Counted from the first letter of the stretch, positions 1-6,525 are shown. The stretch: 7,452 bases of DNA from UBA6901 sp964355495 (GCA_964355495.1 CAYHES010000122.1:1-7452), one strand, 5' to 3'. Program-made: numbers and translations. The notes: generated by a model not told the origin, from the sequence alone.

Positions 1-9
1 CTACATTTT

Positions 10-618
10 ATGAATATGAACGCGAATGATATCCGCATCTGCTTCATCGGTGATTCCTACGTGCAAGGGACCGGTGACCCGGAGTGTCTGGGCTGGGCTG
101 GACGGTTGTGCGCCGAAACCCGGCGCGCCGGCCACAACATCACTTATTACAACCTCGGCGTACGGCGCGAGACCAGCACGGACATTGCGCGCCGCTGGCA
201 GGCGGAGTGCGAGCCGCGCCTGCTGCCGGACACCGAGAATTACGTGGTATTTTCGTTTGGTGCCAACGACGTGAGTCTGGTCGATGGTCAACAGCGTGTG
301 AACGAAACCGACACGCTCGCCAATCTGCGTGCCCTGCTCGATAACGCGACCATCCGCTATCGGACATTGGTGGTCGGCCCGCCGCCGGCGGACGATGCTG
401 ACCACAACACACGTGTGGCCCGGCTGTCGGAACGCATGCGGGACGCGGCCGGTCGGCTCGGCGTCCCGTATGTCGCGACCCTTCCGGCTCTGATCGACGA
501 TCGAATCTGGCGCGACGAGGCGCGCGACAACGATGGCGCGCATCCGCGTGCTGCCGGGTACGCGCGCCTGGCCCGGATCGTCGCCGCCTCCGGCGCCTGG
601 TGGTTCGGAAAGCAATAA
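10..618 (+). CDS. SGNH/GDSL-family hydrolase (esterase/lipase-like)
   Basis: A 202-residue protein of the SGNH/GDSL hydrolase superfamily, which cleaves ester bonds in lipids, acyl-thioesters or acetylated sugars. All family blocks are visible: block I GDSYVQG with the likely nucleophile Ser16, block II NLG with Gly50, block III GAND with Asn86 (oxyanion hole), and block V DGAHP with Asp175 and His178 completing the catalytic triad. About 200 residues is the usual size for a single-domain member. There is no signal peptide or membrane segment, so it is probably cytoplasmic. The start is taken at the ATG at 10; a second in-frame ATG lies at 16. Only nine bases precede the start, so no ribosome binding site or promoter can be judged. 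A hairpin overlaps its stop codon and separates it from the exporter operon. The substrate cannot be deduced. Family assignment is firm; the exact activity is not. Confidence 0.9.
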   Translation: MNMNANDIRICFIGDSYVQGTGDPECLGWAGRLCAETRRAGHNITYYNLGVRRETSTDIARRWQAECEPRLLPDTENYVVFSFGANDVSLVDGQQRVNETDTLANLRALLDNATIRYRTLVVGPPPADDADHNTRVARLSERMRDAAGRLGVPYVATLPALIDDRIWRDEARDNDGAHPRAAGYARLARIVAASGAWWFGKQ

Positions 619-650
619 TCCGCAAACCGGTTGACGCCCGGTTTACGGAT
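618..650 (+). terminator. Imperfect hairpin after the SGNH hydrolase gene, possible terminator or attenuator
   Basis: The arms 618-630 and 638-650 pair over 12 base pairs with a single C/A mismatch (623 against 645) around a 7-base loop (631-637). The core pairing is AAACCGG with CCGGTTT. The stem begins on the last base of the hydrolase stop codon. The bases that follow (651-660, GTGCTCTTCT) are pyrimidine-rich but not a proper T-run. It is therefore either a weak intrinsic terminator, a site that attenuates read-through into the exporter operon, or an mRNA 3'-end stabiliser. The structure is seen directly; the role is inferred. Confidence 0.45.
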
Positions 651-708
651 GTGCTCTTCTGACCCTGCGACGGATGCTGGCACCACAACTCAACCGGCAA
701 CACAACAC

Positions 709-1614
709 ATGAACAACAAACGTATCTGGATTCTGGCCATCCTCGCCGTGGTCATCGCAGCGGTGACCGCGGCACTGGCCTGGCAGCGGCTGACGCGCGC
801 ACCCGATACCGCCTTCCTGATCGCGAGCGGCCGCATTGAGGGCCGGCTCACCACCCTCAGCGCCCGTTCCGCCGGGCGGGTGGCGGAGATCAAGGCCGAC
901 GAGGGTCGCAGCGTCAAGCGCGACGAGATACTGGTAACGCTCTCCGACCCGGCGCTGCGCGAACGCATCAATTCACTGGCGGCACGCGTGCGGCGCACCG
1001 AGGCGAGCCTTGCACAGGCCGAGCGCGAGCTGACGCGCAACCAGAAGCTCATGGCCGACGGGTTTATCACATTACAGATGATGGAGCGCACGCGCCTGGA
1101 AGCGGATGTGCAGAGCGCGGCGCTGCGCGAGGCCAAGGCATCGCTGGCCGAACAACAGCGCTACCTCGACGAGATGACGGTGCGCGCACCGACCGCCGGC
1201 ACGGTGCTGGTACGCACCATCGAGCACGGCGAATGGGTGCAACCGGGCACGCCGCTCTATACGCTGGTCGATCTCAGCCAACTGTACCTCAAGATCTACG
1301 TGCCCGAACCCGATATCGGCAAGATCGTGCACAACCAGCCGGCGCGCGTGCACGTCGATGCCTTCCCGGAGCGGTTCTTTCCGGCGCGCGTCAGCAAGAT
1401 CGCGAGCGAGGCGGAGTTCACGCCGAAGAACGTCGAGACCCGCGAGGAGCGCGTGAAGCTGGTGTTCGCGGTGGAACTGGCGCTCGACGAAAATCCCGGC
1501 GGTGCGCTCAAGCCCGGCATGCCGGCCGATGCCGTGGTGCGGCTCGAAGACGGTCCGGACTGGATCATGCCGGTGCCCGGCAAGCGCAAGCTGTTCGGGC
1601 AGTCAAAGAAATAA
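709..1614 (+). CDS. ybhG: HlyD-family periplasmic adaptor (membrane fusion protein), YbhG-like
   Basis: A 301-residue adaptor that should link the inner-membrane ABC exporter encoded just downstream to an outer-membrane channel. A single N-terminal membrane anchor (about residues 5-27) is followed by the first half of a biotinyl-lipoyl domain (about 40-80, ARSAGRVAEI), an alpha-helical hairpin with coiled-coil character (about 82-155), the second lipoyl half (about 156-190, VRAPTAGTV) and a beta-barrel region. The barrel region includes FTPKNVETREERVKLVF (237-253) and LKPGMPADA (267-275), which are typical of adaptors paired with ABC-2 drug exporters. Longer in-frame starts at 631 and 649 are disfavoured: they lie in or at the end of the preceding hairpin and add a tail with no signal character. 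ATG 709 puts the anchor right at the N-terminus, although no good Shine-Dalgarno sequence precedes it. The gene order with the next three genes matches E. coli ybhGFSR. Confidence 0.9.
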   Translation: MNNKRIWILAILAVVIAAVTAALAWQRLTRAPDTAFLIASGRIEGRLTTLSARSAGRVAEIKADEGRSVKRDEILVTLSDPALRERINSLAARVRRTEASLAQAERELTRNQKLMADGFITLQMMERTRLEADVQSAALREAKASLAEQQRYLDEMTVRAPTAGTVLVRTIEHGEWVQPGTPLYTLVDLSQLYLKIYVPEPDIGKIVHNQPARVHVDAFPERFFPARVSKIASEAEFTPKNVETREERVKLVFAVELALDENPGGALKPGMPADAVVRLEDGPDWIMPVPGKRKLFGQSKK

Positions 1615-1641
1615 GCCCGCGCGGGCGCATGAGGCCGGCTT

Positions 1642-3600
1642 ATGACGACACCCCAGCCCGCCGCCCCGCCGGCTGATCGCAATGTCATCCGCGTCGCCGA
1701 CCTGCACAAGCGTTATGCGCGCGGCAAGGTGCATGCGGTGCGCGGCGTCTCATTCGACGTGCACCGCGGACGCGTGCTCGGGCTCATCGGCCCAGACGGC
1801 GCCGGCAAGACCAGCATCATCCAGATCCTCGCCGGCGTGCTGTCGGCCGACGCCGGCCGCGCGAGCATTGCCGGCATCGACGTGCGCCGCCAGCCGGAGC
1901 GGGTGAAGCCGCTGATCGGCTACATGCCGCAGGGCCTGGGACTGAACCTGTACGATTCGCTCAGCGTCGCCGAGAACATCGAGTTCTTCCGCGCCCTGCG
2001 CCAAGTGCCGGACGCCGCGTACCGCGAGAATCGCGCGCGGCTGCTGGCCATGACCCGGCTCGCGCCGTTCCTCGACCGGCCGGCCGGCAAACTGTCGGGC
2101 GGCATGCGCCAGAAGCTGGCGCTGATCTGCACGCTCATTCACCTGCCCGACATCCTGCTGCTCGACGAACCGACCACCGGTGTCGATCCGCTGTCGCGCC
2201 GCGACTTCTGGACCATTATTCACGACCTGGTCACGCGCCGCGGCGTGACCGTGCTGCTCAGCACCGCGTACATGGATGAAGCCGAACGTTGCCACCATGT
2301 CTTGCTGATGCATCAGGGCGAAGTGATTGCCGCGGGCGCGCCGGATGCGCTGGCGGCCGCGCTGCCCGGACGCCTGGTCGCGATCGTCGGCGCGGCGCCG
2401 CAAAGCGTGGCGCGTGTCGCGACCGGCTGGCCGGAGGCGGAAAGCGTCGCCTTGTACGGCGCCGAGACCCACGTGCTGCTGCGCGATCCTTCGACCGATG
2501 TCGGTGCGCGCCTGGTGACCGCCGGAATTCCCGGCGCGCAGGTGCGCAATATCCCGGCGAATCTGGAAGACGTGTTCGTGCATCGCCTGGTCGAACGCAA
2601 GGCCGCTGCCGATAGCGCCCAGCTCAGCGCACCCGTCGCCGCCAACAGCACCGGCACCGCGGCGCCGGTGCACACACAGCAGCTCACGCGCCGCTTCGAC
2701 AACTTCGTGGCAGTCGAGCGCATCGACCTCGACGTACAGGCGGGCGAGATCTTCGGCCTGCTCGGTCCGAACGGCGCCGGCAAGACCACGCTCCTCAAGA
2801 TGTTGTGCGGATTGCTGGCTCCGAGCGACGGTCAGGCAACCGTCACCGGCCTCGACCTTGGACAGTCGGCGGCACGCCAGCAGTTGCGCGCGCGGATCGG
2901 CTATATGTCGCAGCGTTTCTCGCTGTATCGAGACCTGACGGTCAGCGCCAATCTCGAACTGTATGCCGGTCTGTACAGCCTGCCACGTGCACAGCGACGC
3001 GCGCGTATCGCGACCCTGCTCGCCGAACTGCGACTCGCCGACTATGCCGAACGCCGCACCCAGGCGCTGCCGCTCGGTCTGCGCCAGCGGCTGGCGCTGG
3101 CCGCGGCACTGCTGCATGAACCGCGCCTGTTGTTCCTCGACGAACCCACCTCGGGTGTCGATCCGGTGGCACGCCGCCAGTTCTGGGATATTGTGCATGC
3201 GCTGGCGCGCGAACAGGGCATCACCGTGCTGGTGTCCACCCATTACATGGACGAGGCCGAACACTGCGATCGCCTGGCGCTCATGCACCAGGGACGGCTG
3301 GCGGCCATGGGCAGTCCGGCGGAACTCAAGCAGCGCGCCACCGGCGCCGGCGGCCCGGCGGTGGTGGTCACGGCGCGCGCCTTCGAGCGTGCCTACCCGT
3401 TGCTGAACGAACACTTCCCCGGGGCGATGCTGTACGGCCGGCGCATCCAGTGGCAGAGCCGCGCCGCCGACGCCGATGTGACCACGGCCGAGACACTGCT
3501 GCGCGGAGCGGGCGTCGAGGCCATGGTCGGCGCCCAGCCGCTGACCATGGAAGAGGCGTTCATCTATTTCATCGCCCAGGCCGAGGCCAACCATGCTTGA
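1642..3600 (+). CDS. ybhF: Dual ABC ATPase of an ABC-2 exporter, YbhF-like
   Basis: A 652-residue protein with two fused ATPase domains that should power the two permeases encoded next to it. Domain 1 has Walker A GPDGAGKTS (50-58), Q-loop Gln97, signature LSGGM (151-155), Walker B with Asp175 and Glu176, and Ala209 where the switch histidine is expected (STAYMDEAE). Domain 2 has Walker A GPNGAGKTT (375-383), Q-loop Gln424, a degenerate signature LPLGL (476-480), Walker B with Asp500 and Glu501, and the switch His534 (STHYMDEAE). An Ala/Ser-rich linker (about 320-343) joins them. After domain 2 there is an extra stretch of about 60 residues (about 568-632) before the conserved TMEEAFIYF end. 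As I recall, E. coli YbhF is about 578 residues, so this one is longer. A GAGG ribosome binding site (1631-1634) supports the start. The last 8 bases overlap the next gene. Confidence 0.93.
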   Translation: MTTPQPAAPPADRNVIRVADLHKRYARGKVHAVRGVSFDVHRGRVLGLIGPDGAGKTSIIQILAGVLSADAGRASIAGIDVRRQPERVKPLIGYMPQGLGLNLYDSLSVAENIEFFRALRQVPDAAYRENRARLLAMTRLAPFLDRPAGKLSGGMRQKLALICTLIHLPDILLLDEPTTGVDPLSRRDFWTIIHDLVTRRGVTVLLSTAYMDEAERCHHVLLMHQGEVIAAGAPDALAAALPGRLVAIVGAAPQSVARVATGWPEAESVALYGAETHVLLRDPSTDVGARLVTAGIPGAQVRNIPANLEDVFVHRLVERKAAADSAQLSAPVAANSTGTAAPVHTQQLTRRFDNFVAVERIDLDVQAGEIFGLLGPNGAGKTTLLKMLCGLLAPSDGQATVTGLDLGQSAARQQLRARIGYMSQRFSLYRDLTVSANLELYAGLYSLPRAQRRARIATLLAELRLADYAERRTQALPLGLRQRLALAAALLHEPRLLFLDEPTSGVDPVARRQFWDIVHALAREQGITVLVSTHYMDEAEHCDRLALMHQGRLAAMGSPAELKQRATGAGGPAVVVTARAFERAYPLLNEHFPGAMLYGRRIQWQSRAADADVTTAETLLRGAGVEAMVGAQPLTMEEAFIYFIAQAEANHA

Positions 3601-4726
3601 ACGCGTGCCGGCGATTGCCATCAAGGAAACGCGCGAGCTGTTGCGCGATCCGATCTATCTCGGCCTGGCGTTCGTCATTCCGATGATCATGATCCTGCTG
3701 TTCGGCTTCGGGCTGATCCTCGACGTCAAGCATCTGCCGGTGGCGTTCGTCGATCACGACGGCTCGCCGTGGAGCCGCGATTACCGCGACCGCTTCGTGC
3801 ACTCCGAGTACTTCGACCTGGTCGGCGTGCTTGACAGCCGCAGCGAGGTCGAGGAATGGCTGCGCACCGGACGGGCGCGCGTAATCATCGACCTGCCGCC
3901 GGATTTCGGCCGCAACCTGGCGCGCGGCCGGCCGGTGGCGGTCGGCGTGACCGTGGACGGCTCGTTCCCGAACCGCGCCGCCATCATCACCGGCTACGTG
4001 AGCGCCATCAACGCGTTGTACAACCAGCAACTGCTCACCGATCTCGCCGCCCGCCGCGGCCTGGCCGCCACCAGCCTGCTGCCGGTGCAGGCCAACCTGT
4101 CGGTCTGGTATAACCCGACACTCGAAAGCAAGAACGCGGTGGTGCCGGGCCTGCTGGTGCTGATCCTGATGCTGTTCCCGGCGCTGCTTGGCGCGTTGCT
4201 GATCGTGCGCGAGAAGGAAACCGGCACCATCTTCAACCTGTACGCGTCGCCGACCGGGCGCCTGGAAATCATCTTCGGCAAGCTGCTGCCCTATCTGGCG
4301 GTGGCGATGCTCGACTATTTGATGATCTTCGCCGTGAGCCGCTGGATCTTCGAGGTACGCTTTACCGGCAGCTTCCTGGTGCTGACCGCCGGGGCCGTGC
4401 TGTATTCGGTGTGCACCATCGGCATCGGCCTGCTGATCTCGGTTCTGATGCGCAGCCAGCTGGCAGCGATGTTCACGACGTTAATGGTCACCATGACCAC
4501 GGCGTTCAACTACTCCGGCTTCATCACCCCGGTGGCATCCATGGATGCGGTCGGCCAGTTCATCGCGCAGCTGATACCGGCCACGCACTTCATGACCGTG
4601 GTGCGCGGGAGCTACCTCAAGGGCTTCGGTTTCGGCTACTACTGGCCGCAGCTCGGCGCGCTCGCGCTGTACACGCTGGTGCTCTATTCCCTTGCCTGGC
4701 TGTTCCTGAAGAAGCGGATCGGCTGA
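3593..4726 (+). CDS. ybhS: ABC-2 type permease, YbhS-like
   Basis: A 377-residue inner-membrane permease, the same length I recall for E. coli YbhS. It has an N-terminal cytoplasmic amphipathic stretch (KETRELLRDP, 11-20), a first membrane helix at about 21-43, a periplasmic domain at about 44-180, and then five predicted helices (about 182-205, 231-252, 260-285, 289-313, 353-373). The loop REKETGT (206-212) after the second helix is the conserved ABC-2 element expected to contact the ATPase. It should pair with the following permease to form the translocation path for an amphipathic or drug-like substrate. Its ATG lies inside the end of the ATPase gene, preceded by GAGG at 3583-3586, which indicates translational coupling. 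It ends in a TGATG junction with the next gene. The substrate cannot be read from the sequence. Confidence 0.92.
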   Translation: MLERVPAIAIKETRELLRDPIYLGLAFVIPMIMILLFGFGLILDVKHLPVAFVDHDGSPWSRDYRDRFVHSEYFDLVGVLDSRSEVEEWLRTGRARVIIDLPPDFGRNLARGRPVAVGVTVDGSFPNRAAIITGYVSAINALYNQQLLTDLAARRGLAATSLLPVQANLSVWYNPTLESKNAVVPGLLVLILMLFPALLGALLIVREKETGTIFNLYASPTGRLEIIFGKLLPYLAVAMLDYLMIFAVSRWIFEVRFTGSFLVLTAGAVLYSVCTIGIGLLISVLMRSQLAAMFTTLMVTMTTAFNYSGFITPVASMDAVGQFIAQLIPATHFMTVVRGSYLKGFGFGYYWPQLGALALYTLVLYSLAWLFLKKRIG

Positions 4727-5850
4727 TGCACGGACGCCTGCTCTCCATGCTGCTCAAGGAATTCCGCCAGTTGGCCGCGGACTGGCCGATCGTGCTGATT
4801 CTGTTGTGGGGCTTTTTCGGCGCCGTTTATCTTTCCGGCCATGCCGGGGCCGTGGACCTCAACAATTATCCGGTGGTGGTGCTGGACCTGTCGCACAGCA
4901 ATGAGAGCCGCGAACTGGTGTCGCGGCTGCGGGCGCCGTATTTCAAGATCGTGCGCATGGTGCACAGCGACCGCGAAGTGGTGGAAACCCTGGACGCGGC
5001 GGGCGCCAGTCTGGCGGTGATCATTCCGCCGGGGTTCGCGCGCGACGTGCAGGAGAGCCGCGGCCGCTTCCAGGTGATCTCGGACGGCACGCAGGCGCAG
5101 ATGGCCATTCTGGCCGCCGCCTACATCGCCCAGATCGCCGGTCAGTACGGCATCGAGCTGCTGGAGCGGCGCATCGGCTCGAGCGCCGACCAACTTGCCA
5201 GCCTGCCGCAGGTCGACGCACGCGTGCGGATAGAATTCAATCCAAGTATTAATGTTGCCTGGTTTTCCAGCCTGTTTGAGCTGTTCAACATGATCACCAT
5301 GACCTCGCTGCTGCTGACGGCCGCGGCGCTGGTGCGCGAGAAGGAGCACGGCACGCTCGAACAGCTGCTGGTCAGCCCGCTGCGGCCGGCCGAACTGTTC
5401 GCCGCCAAGATCATTCCGACCGTGATCGTGGTGCTGCTGCTGTCGCCGCTGTCGCTGTATGCCATCGTGCACGGCGTGCACGGCACACCGCTGCGCGGCA
5501 GCATCCTGCTGTTCTATGTCGTCACCATCCTCTACGTATTTTCGATCGCCAGCCTCGGACTGACGCTGGCCGTGATTGCCCGCAACCTGCCGCAGGCGAT
5601 GATGCTGATGTTCCTGACCTTGTGGCCGATGATGTTCCTGTCCGGAGCGATGTCGCCGCCGGAAAGCATGATGCCGTGGATGCAGTACCTGAGCCTGCTG
5701 TCGCCGATGCGCTATTACATCGATCTCGGCTTTCAGGTGTTGTTCAAGGGCAATGGCCTCGCCTACGTGTGGCACGATGTGCTCGGCATCCTGGTGCTGG
5801 GCAGCGGCCTGTTCGCATTCGCGGTGTGGCGCTTCCGGCGGCTGCTGTGA
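4726..5850 (+). CDS. ybhR: ABC-2 type permease, YbhR-like
   Basis: A 374-residue inner-membrane permease and the partner of the preceding one. The first helix is at about 21-38, followed by a periplasmic domain (about 40-178) and a C-terminal block of helices (about 183-203, 226-250, 258-284, 288-308, 350-368). The coupling motif REKEHGT (204-210), followed by LEQLLVSPL, is the classic ABC-2 signature. A membrane-proximal SGAMSPPESMP-like segment (306-317) is also usual in this family. The start ATG at 4726 shares one base with the upstream stop (TGATG). A longer reading frame that begins at 4411 lies inside the preceding gene in another frame and is rejected. No strong ribosome binding site is seen, so translation probably depends on re-initiation from the upstream gene. 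No clear terminator follows. A short AT-rich codon patch occurs at 5230-5268, just before the second helix. Confidence 0.92.
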   Translation: MHGRLLSMLLKEFRQLAADWPIVLILLWGFFGAVYLSGHAGAVDLNNYPVVVLDLSHSNESRELVSRLRAPYFKIVRMVHSDREVVETLDAAGASLAVIIPPGFARDVQESRGRFQVISDGTQAQMAILAAAYIAQIAGQYGIELLERRIGSSADQLASLPQVDARVRIEFNPSINVAWFSSLFELFNMITMTSLLLTAAALVREKEHGTLEQLLVSPLRPAELFAAKIIPTVIVVLLLSPLSLYAIVHGVHGTPLRGSILLFYVVTILYVFSIASLGLTLAVIARNLPQAMMLMFLTLWPMMFLSGAMSPPESMMPWMQYLSLLSPMRYYIDLGFQVLFKGNGLAYVWHDVLGILVLGSGLFAFAVWRFRRLL

Positions 5851-5862
5851 GGAGTAAGACCG

Positions 5863-5991
5863 TTAGATGTTCGTTACCTGGTGTGGACAGCGGCTGTCGT
5901 ATACGCGGTGCTCGGTGCCCTTGCGGCAGATGAAGCGCAAACTGCCCAAATGGCCCATGACCTCGATGGCGTTGCGGAGCCGGGCGGACAT
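5863..5991 (-). CDS. Candidate 42-residue small protein, doubtful
   Basis: On the minus strand an ATG at 5991 opens a 42-residue frame beginning MSARLRNAIEVMGHLGSLRF and ending with TAA at 5863. It contains two cysteines, at residues 22 and 35. An alternative in-frame ATG at 6018 gives 51 residues. The composition is more protein-like than that of the opposite strand, where a 46-residue very basic frame runs at 5867-6007. Against it: there is no ribosome binding site at either start, the longer form would cover the FNR-type box, and no promoter is seen. I do not recognise the family. It could be a real small gene, the remnant of a longer one, or chance in high-GC DNA. Confidence 0.2.
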   Translation of the reverse strand: MSARLRNAIEVMGHLGSLRFICRKGTEHRVYDSRCPHQVTNI

Positions 5992-5998
5992 GCTGCGC

Positions 5999-6012
5999 TT
6001 GATCTGAATCAA
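5999..6012 (+). promoter_or_regulatory. FNR/ANR-type (CRP-FNR superfamily) binding site
   Basis: The sequence TTGATCTGAATCAA is a perfect match to the FNR consensus TTGAT-N4-ATCAA. Its centre is at 6005.5, about 87 bases upstream of the DUF2249 start codon. A site centred at -41.5, the standard activating position, would place transcription start near 6047, leaving a leader of about 46 bases. FNR, ANR and the NO-responsive DNR/NNR proteins share this motif, so the identity of the regulator (oxygen or NO sensing) cannot be decided here. Confidence 0.65.
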
Positions 6013-6029
6013 ACGCATCCTGCGTTTTG

Positions 6030-6040
6030 TATGATCGAAT
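6030..6040 (+). promoter_or_regulatory. Candidate -10 region for the DUF2249 gene
   Basis: Two overlapping candidates exist. TATGAT (6030-6035) matches the consensus at five of six positions and would put the FNR-type site near -36. TCGAAT (6035-6040) matches at four of six but lies exactly 22 bases after the site, the spacing of a classic class II FNR promoter. No good -35 hexamer is visible, as expected for an activator-dependent promoter. Confidence 0.4.
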
Positions 6041-6092
6041 TGGTAAGGTTACTCCGGGCTCATACCGGCAACCGCTCACGCAAGGAGTCCCC

Positions 6093-6347
6093 ATGTCCGA
6101 TCCGCAGCTGCGCATTCTCGACCAGGTTTATCCGTTCGATGCCCGCGGCGTCGCCAAGCGCTTCCGCCATGCCGCCATCTTCGGCGCGCTGGACGCGCTG
6201 CACCCGGGCGAGGTCATGCGCTTCGCCAACGACCACGATCCGATTCCGCTGCTGCAACAGATGCAGCAGCGCTACGGCGCGGGCATCGAGATCAACTACG
6301 TGCAGCGCGACCCGGGGCTGATTGTCATCGACTTCGTGCGCAAGTAA
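6093..6347 (+). CDS. DUF2249 domain-containing protein (SirA/TusA-like fold)
   Basis: An 84-residue protein that is essentially one DUF2249 domain. Family hallmarks are FDARG (15-19), ALDALHPGEVMRF (32-44), the invariant-looking NDHDPIPLL (46-54) and the terminal strand LIVIDFVRK. DUF2249 is predicted to adopt the small alpha/beta fold of the SirA/TusA proteins, but the cysteine that carries sulfur in TusA is absent: this protein has no cysteine at all. Members are often found near denitrification, NO-detoxification and hemerythrin-type genes, and no biochemical role is firmly established. The start is set by a strong AAGGAG (6082-6087), five bases before the ATG. Longer upstream readings in other frames lack this. 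The FNR-type box upstream suggests induction under oxygen limitation or NO. It is transcribed toward the OsmC-family gene. Confidence 0.85.
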   Translation: MSDPQLRILDQVYPFDARGVAKRFRHAAIFGALDALHPGEVMRFANDHDPIPLLQQMQQRYGAGIEINYVQRDPGLIVIDFVRK

Positions 6348-6396
6348 CGCGGGGCGCGTGCGTCACCGCCCGGCATCGCCCGGAAGAACAGCCCGC

Positions 6397-6427
6397 GTAG
6401 GGCGCAATGAGCTTCGCGAATTGCGCC
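6397..6427 (+). repeat. GTAG-headed REP-like palindrome
   Basis: GTAG (6397-6400) is followed directly by an 8-base perfect stem, GGCGCAAT (6401-6408) pairing with ATTGCGCC (6420-6427), around an 11-base loop. A GTAG or GGAG head next to an imperfect palindrome is the hallmark of REP elements mobilised by REP-associated tyrosine transposases (RAYTs). No RAYT gene lies in the window. It sits between two convergent genes, the usual REP location, and may also help end transcription. Confidence 0.5.
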
Positions 6428-6454
6428 GGATGCTCGAAGGTCGATTCTTTTATC

Positions 6455-6525
6455 GCGGCCATAAGGCCGCTCCCACAGGTTGTCGGATCTTGGCCGAATC
6501 AAGAAACATGTAACTGTGGGTGCGC
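6455..6525. repeat. Inverted pair of GTGGG-headed elements, REPIN-like
   Basis: On the minus strand, CCTGTGGGAGCGGCC (6479-6465) leads into a perfect 6-base stem, GCGGCC with GGCCGC (6455-6460 and 6465-6470), around an ATAA loop. This closely resembles the GTGGGAGCGG-type REPs of Pseudomonas. On the plus strand, CTGTGGGTGCG (6514-6524) is an inverted copy of that head with one difference. The two heads are therefore inverted repeats about 35 bases apart, the arrangement of a REPIN doublet. The right copy lacks an equally clear stem and may be degenerate. Confidence 0.5.

Noticed and set aside
631..636. TTGACG as a -35 box for the exporter operon
   Set aside because: It lies in the loop of the hairpin, and no -10-like hexamer is found 15-19 bases downstream.
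1615..1626. Palindrome GCCCGCGCGGGC between the adaptor and ATPase genes
   Set aside because: It is short, composed only of G and C in a GC-rich genome, and inside an operon with a ribosome binding site right after it. There is no support for a regulatory role.
1750..3624. A 624-residue open frame antisense to the dual ATPase gene, and similar long antisense frames at 1-615 and 4684-5775
   Set aside because: These mirror real genes in high-GC DNA, where stop codons are rare on the opposite strand. Their translations are rich in Gln, His and Arg, match no family I know, and the sense-strand proteins have complete, ordered motifs.
4411..4725. A longer start for the second permease
   Set aside because: The added 105 residues are the preceding permease gene read in another frame. 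The ATG at 4726 in a TGATG junction gives a normal-length permease.
5867..6007. A 46-residue plus-strand frame after the permease operon
   Set aside because: GGAG is 12 bases away from the ATG, the product is extremely basic with no recognisable domain, and the frame ends inside the FNR-type box. Chance is more likely.
6011..6028. Hairpin AAACGCA-TCC-TGCGTTTT as a terminator of the exporter operon
   Set aside because: The 7-base stem is weak and AT-flanked, only four T residues follow, it overlaps the FNR-type box and lies just upstream of the -10 region, and it is 160 bases past the operon end. An incidental inverted repeat is more likely.
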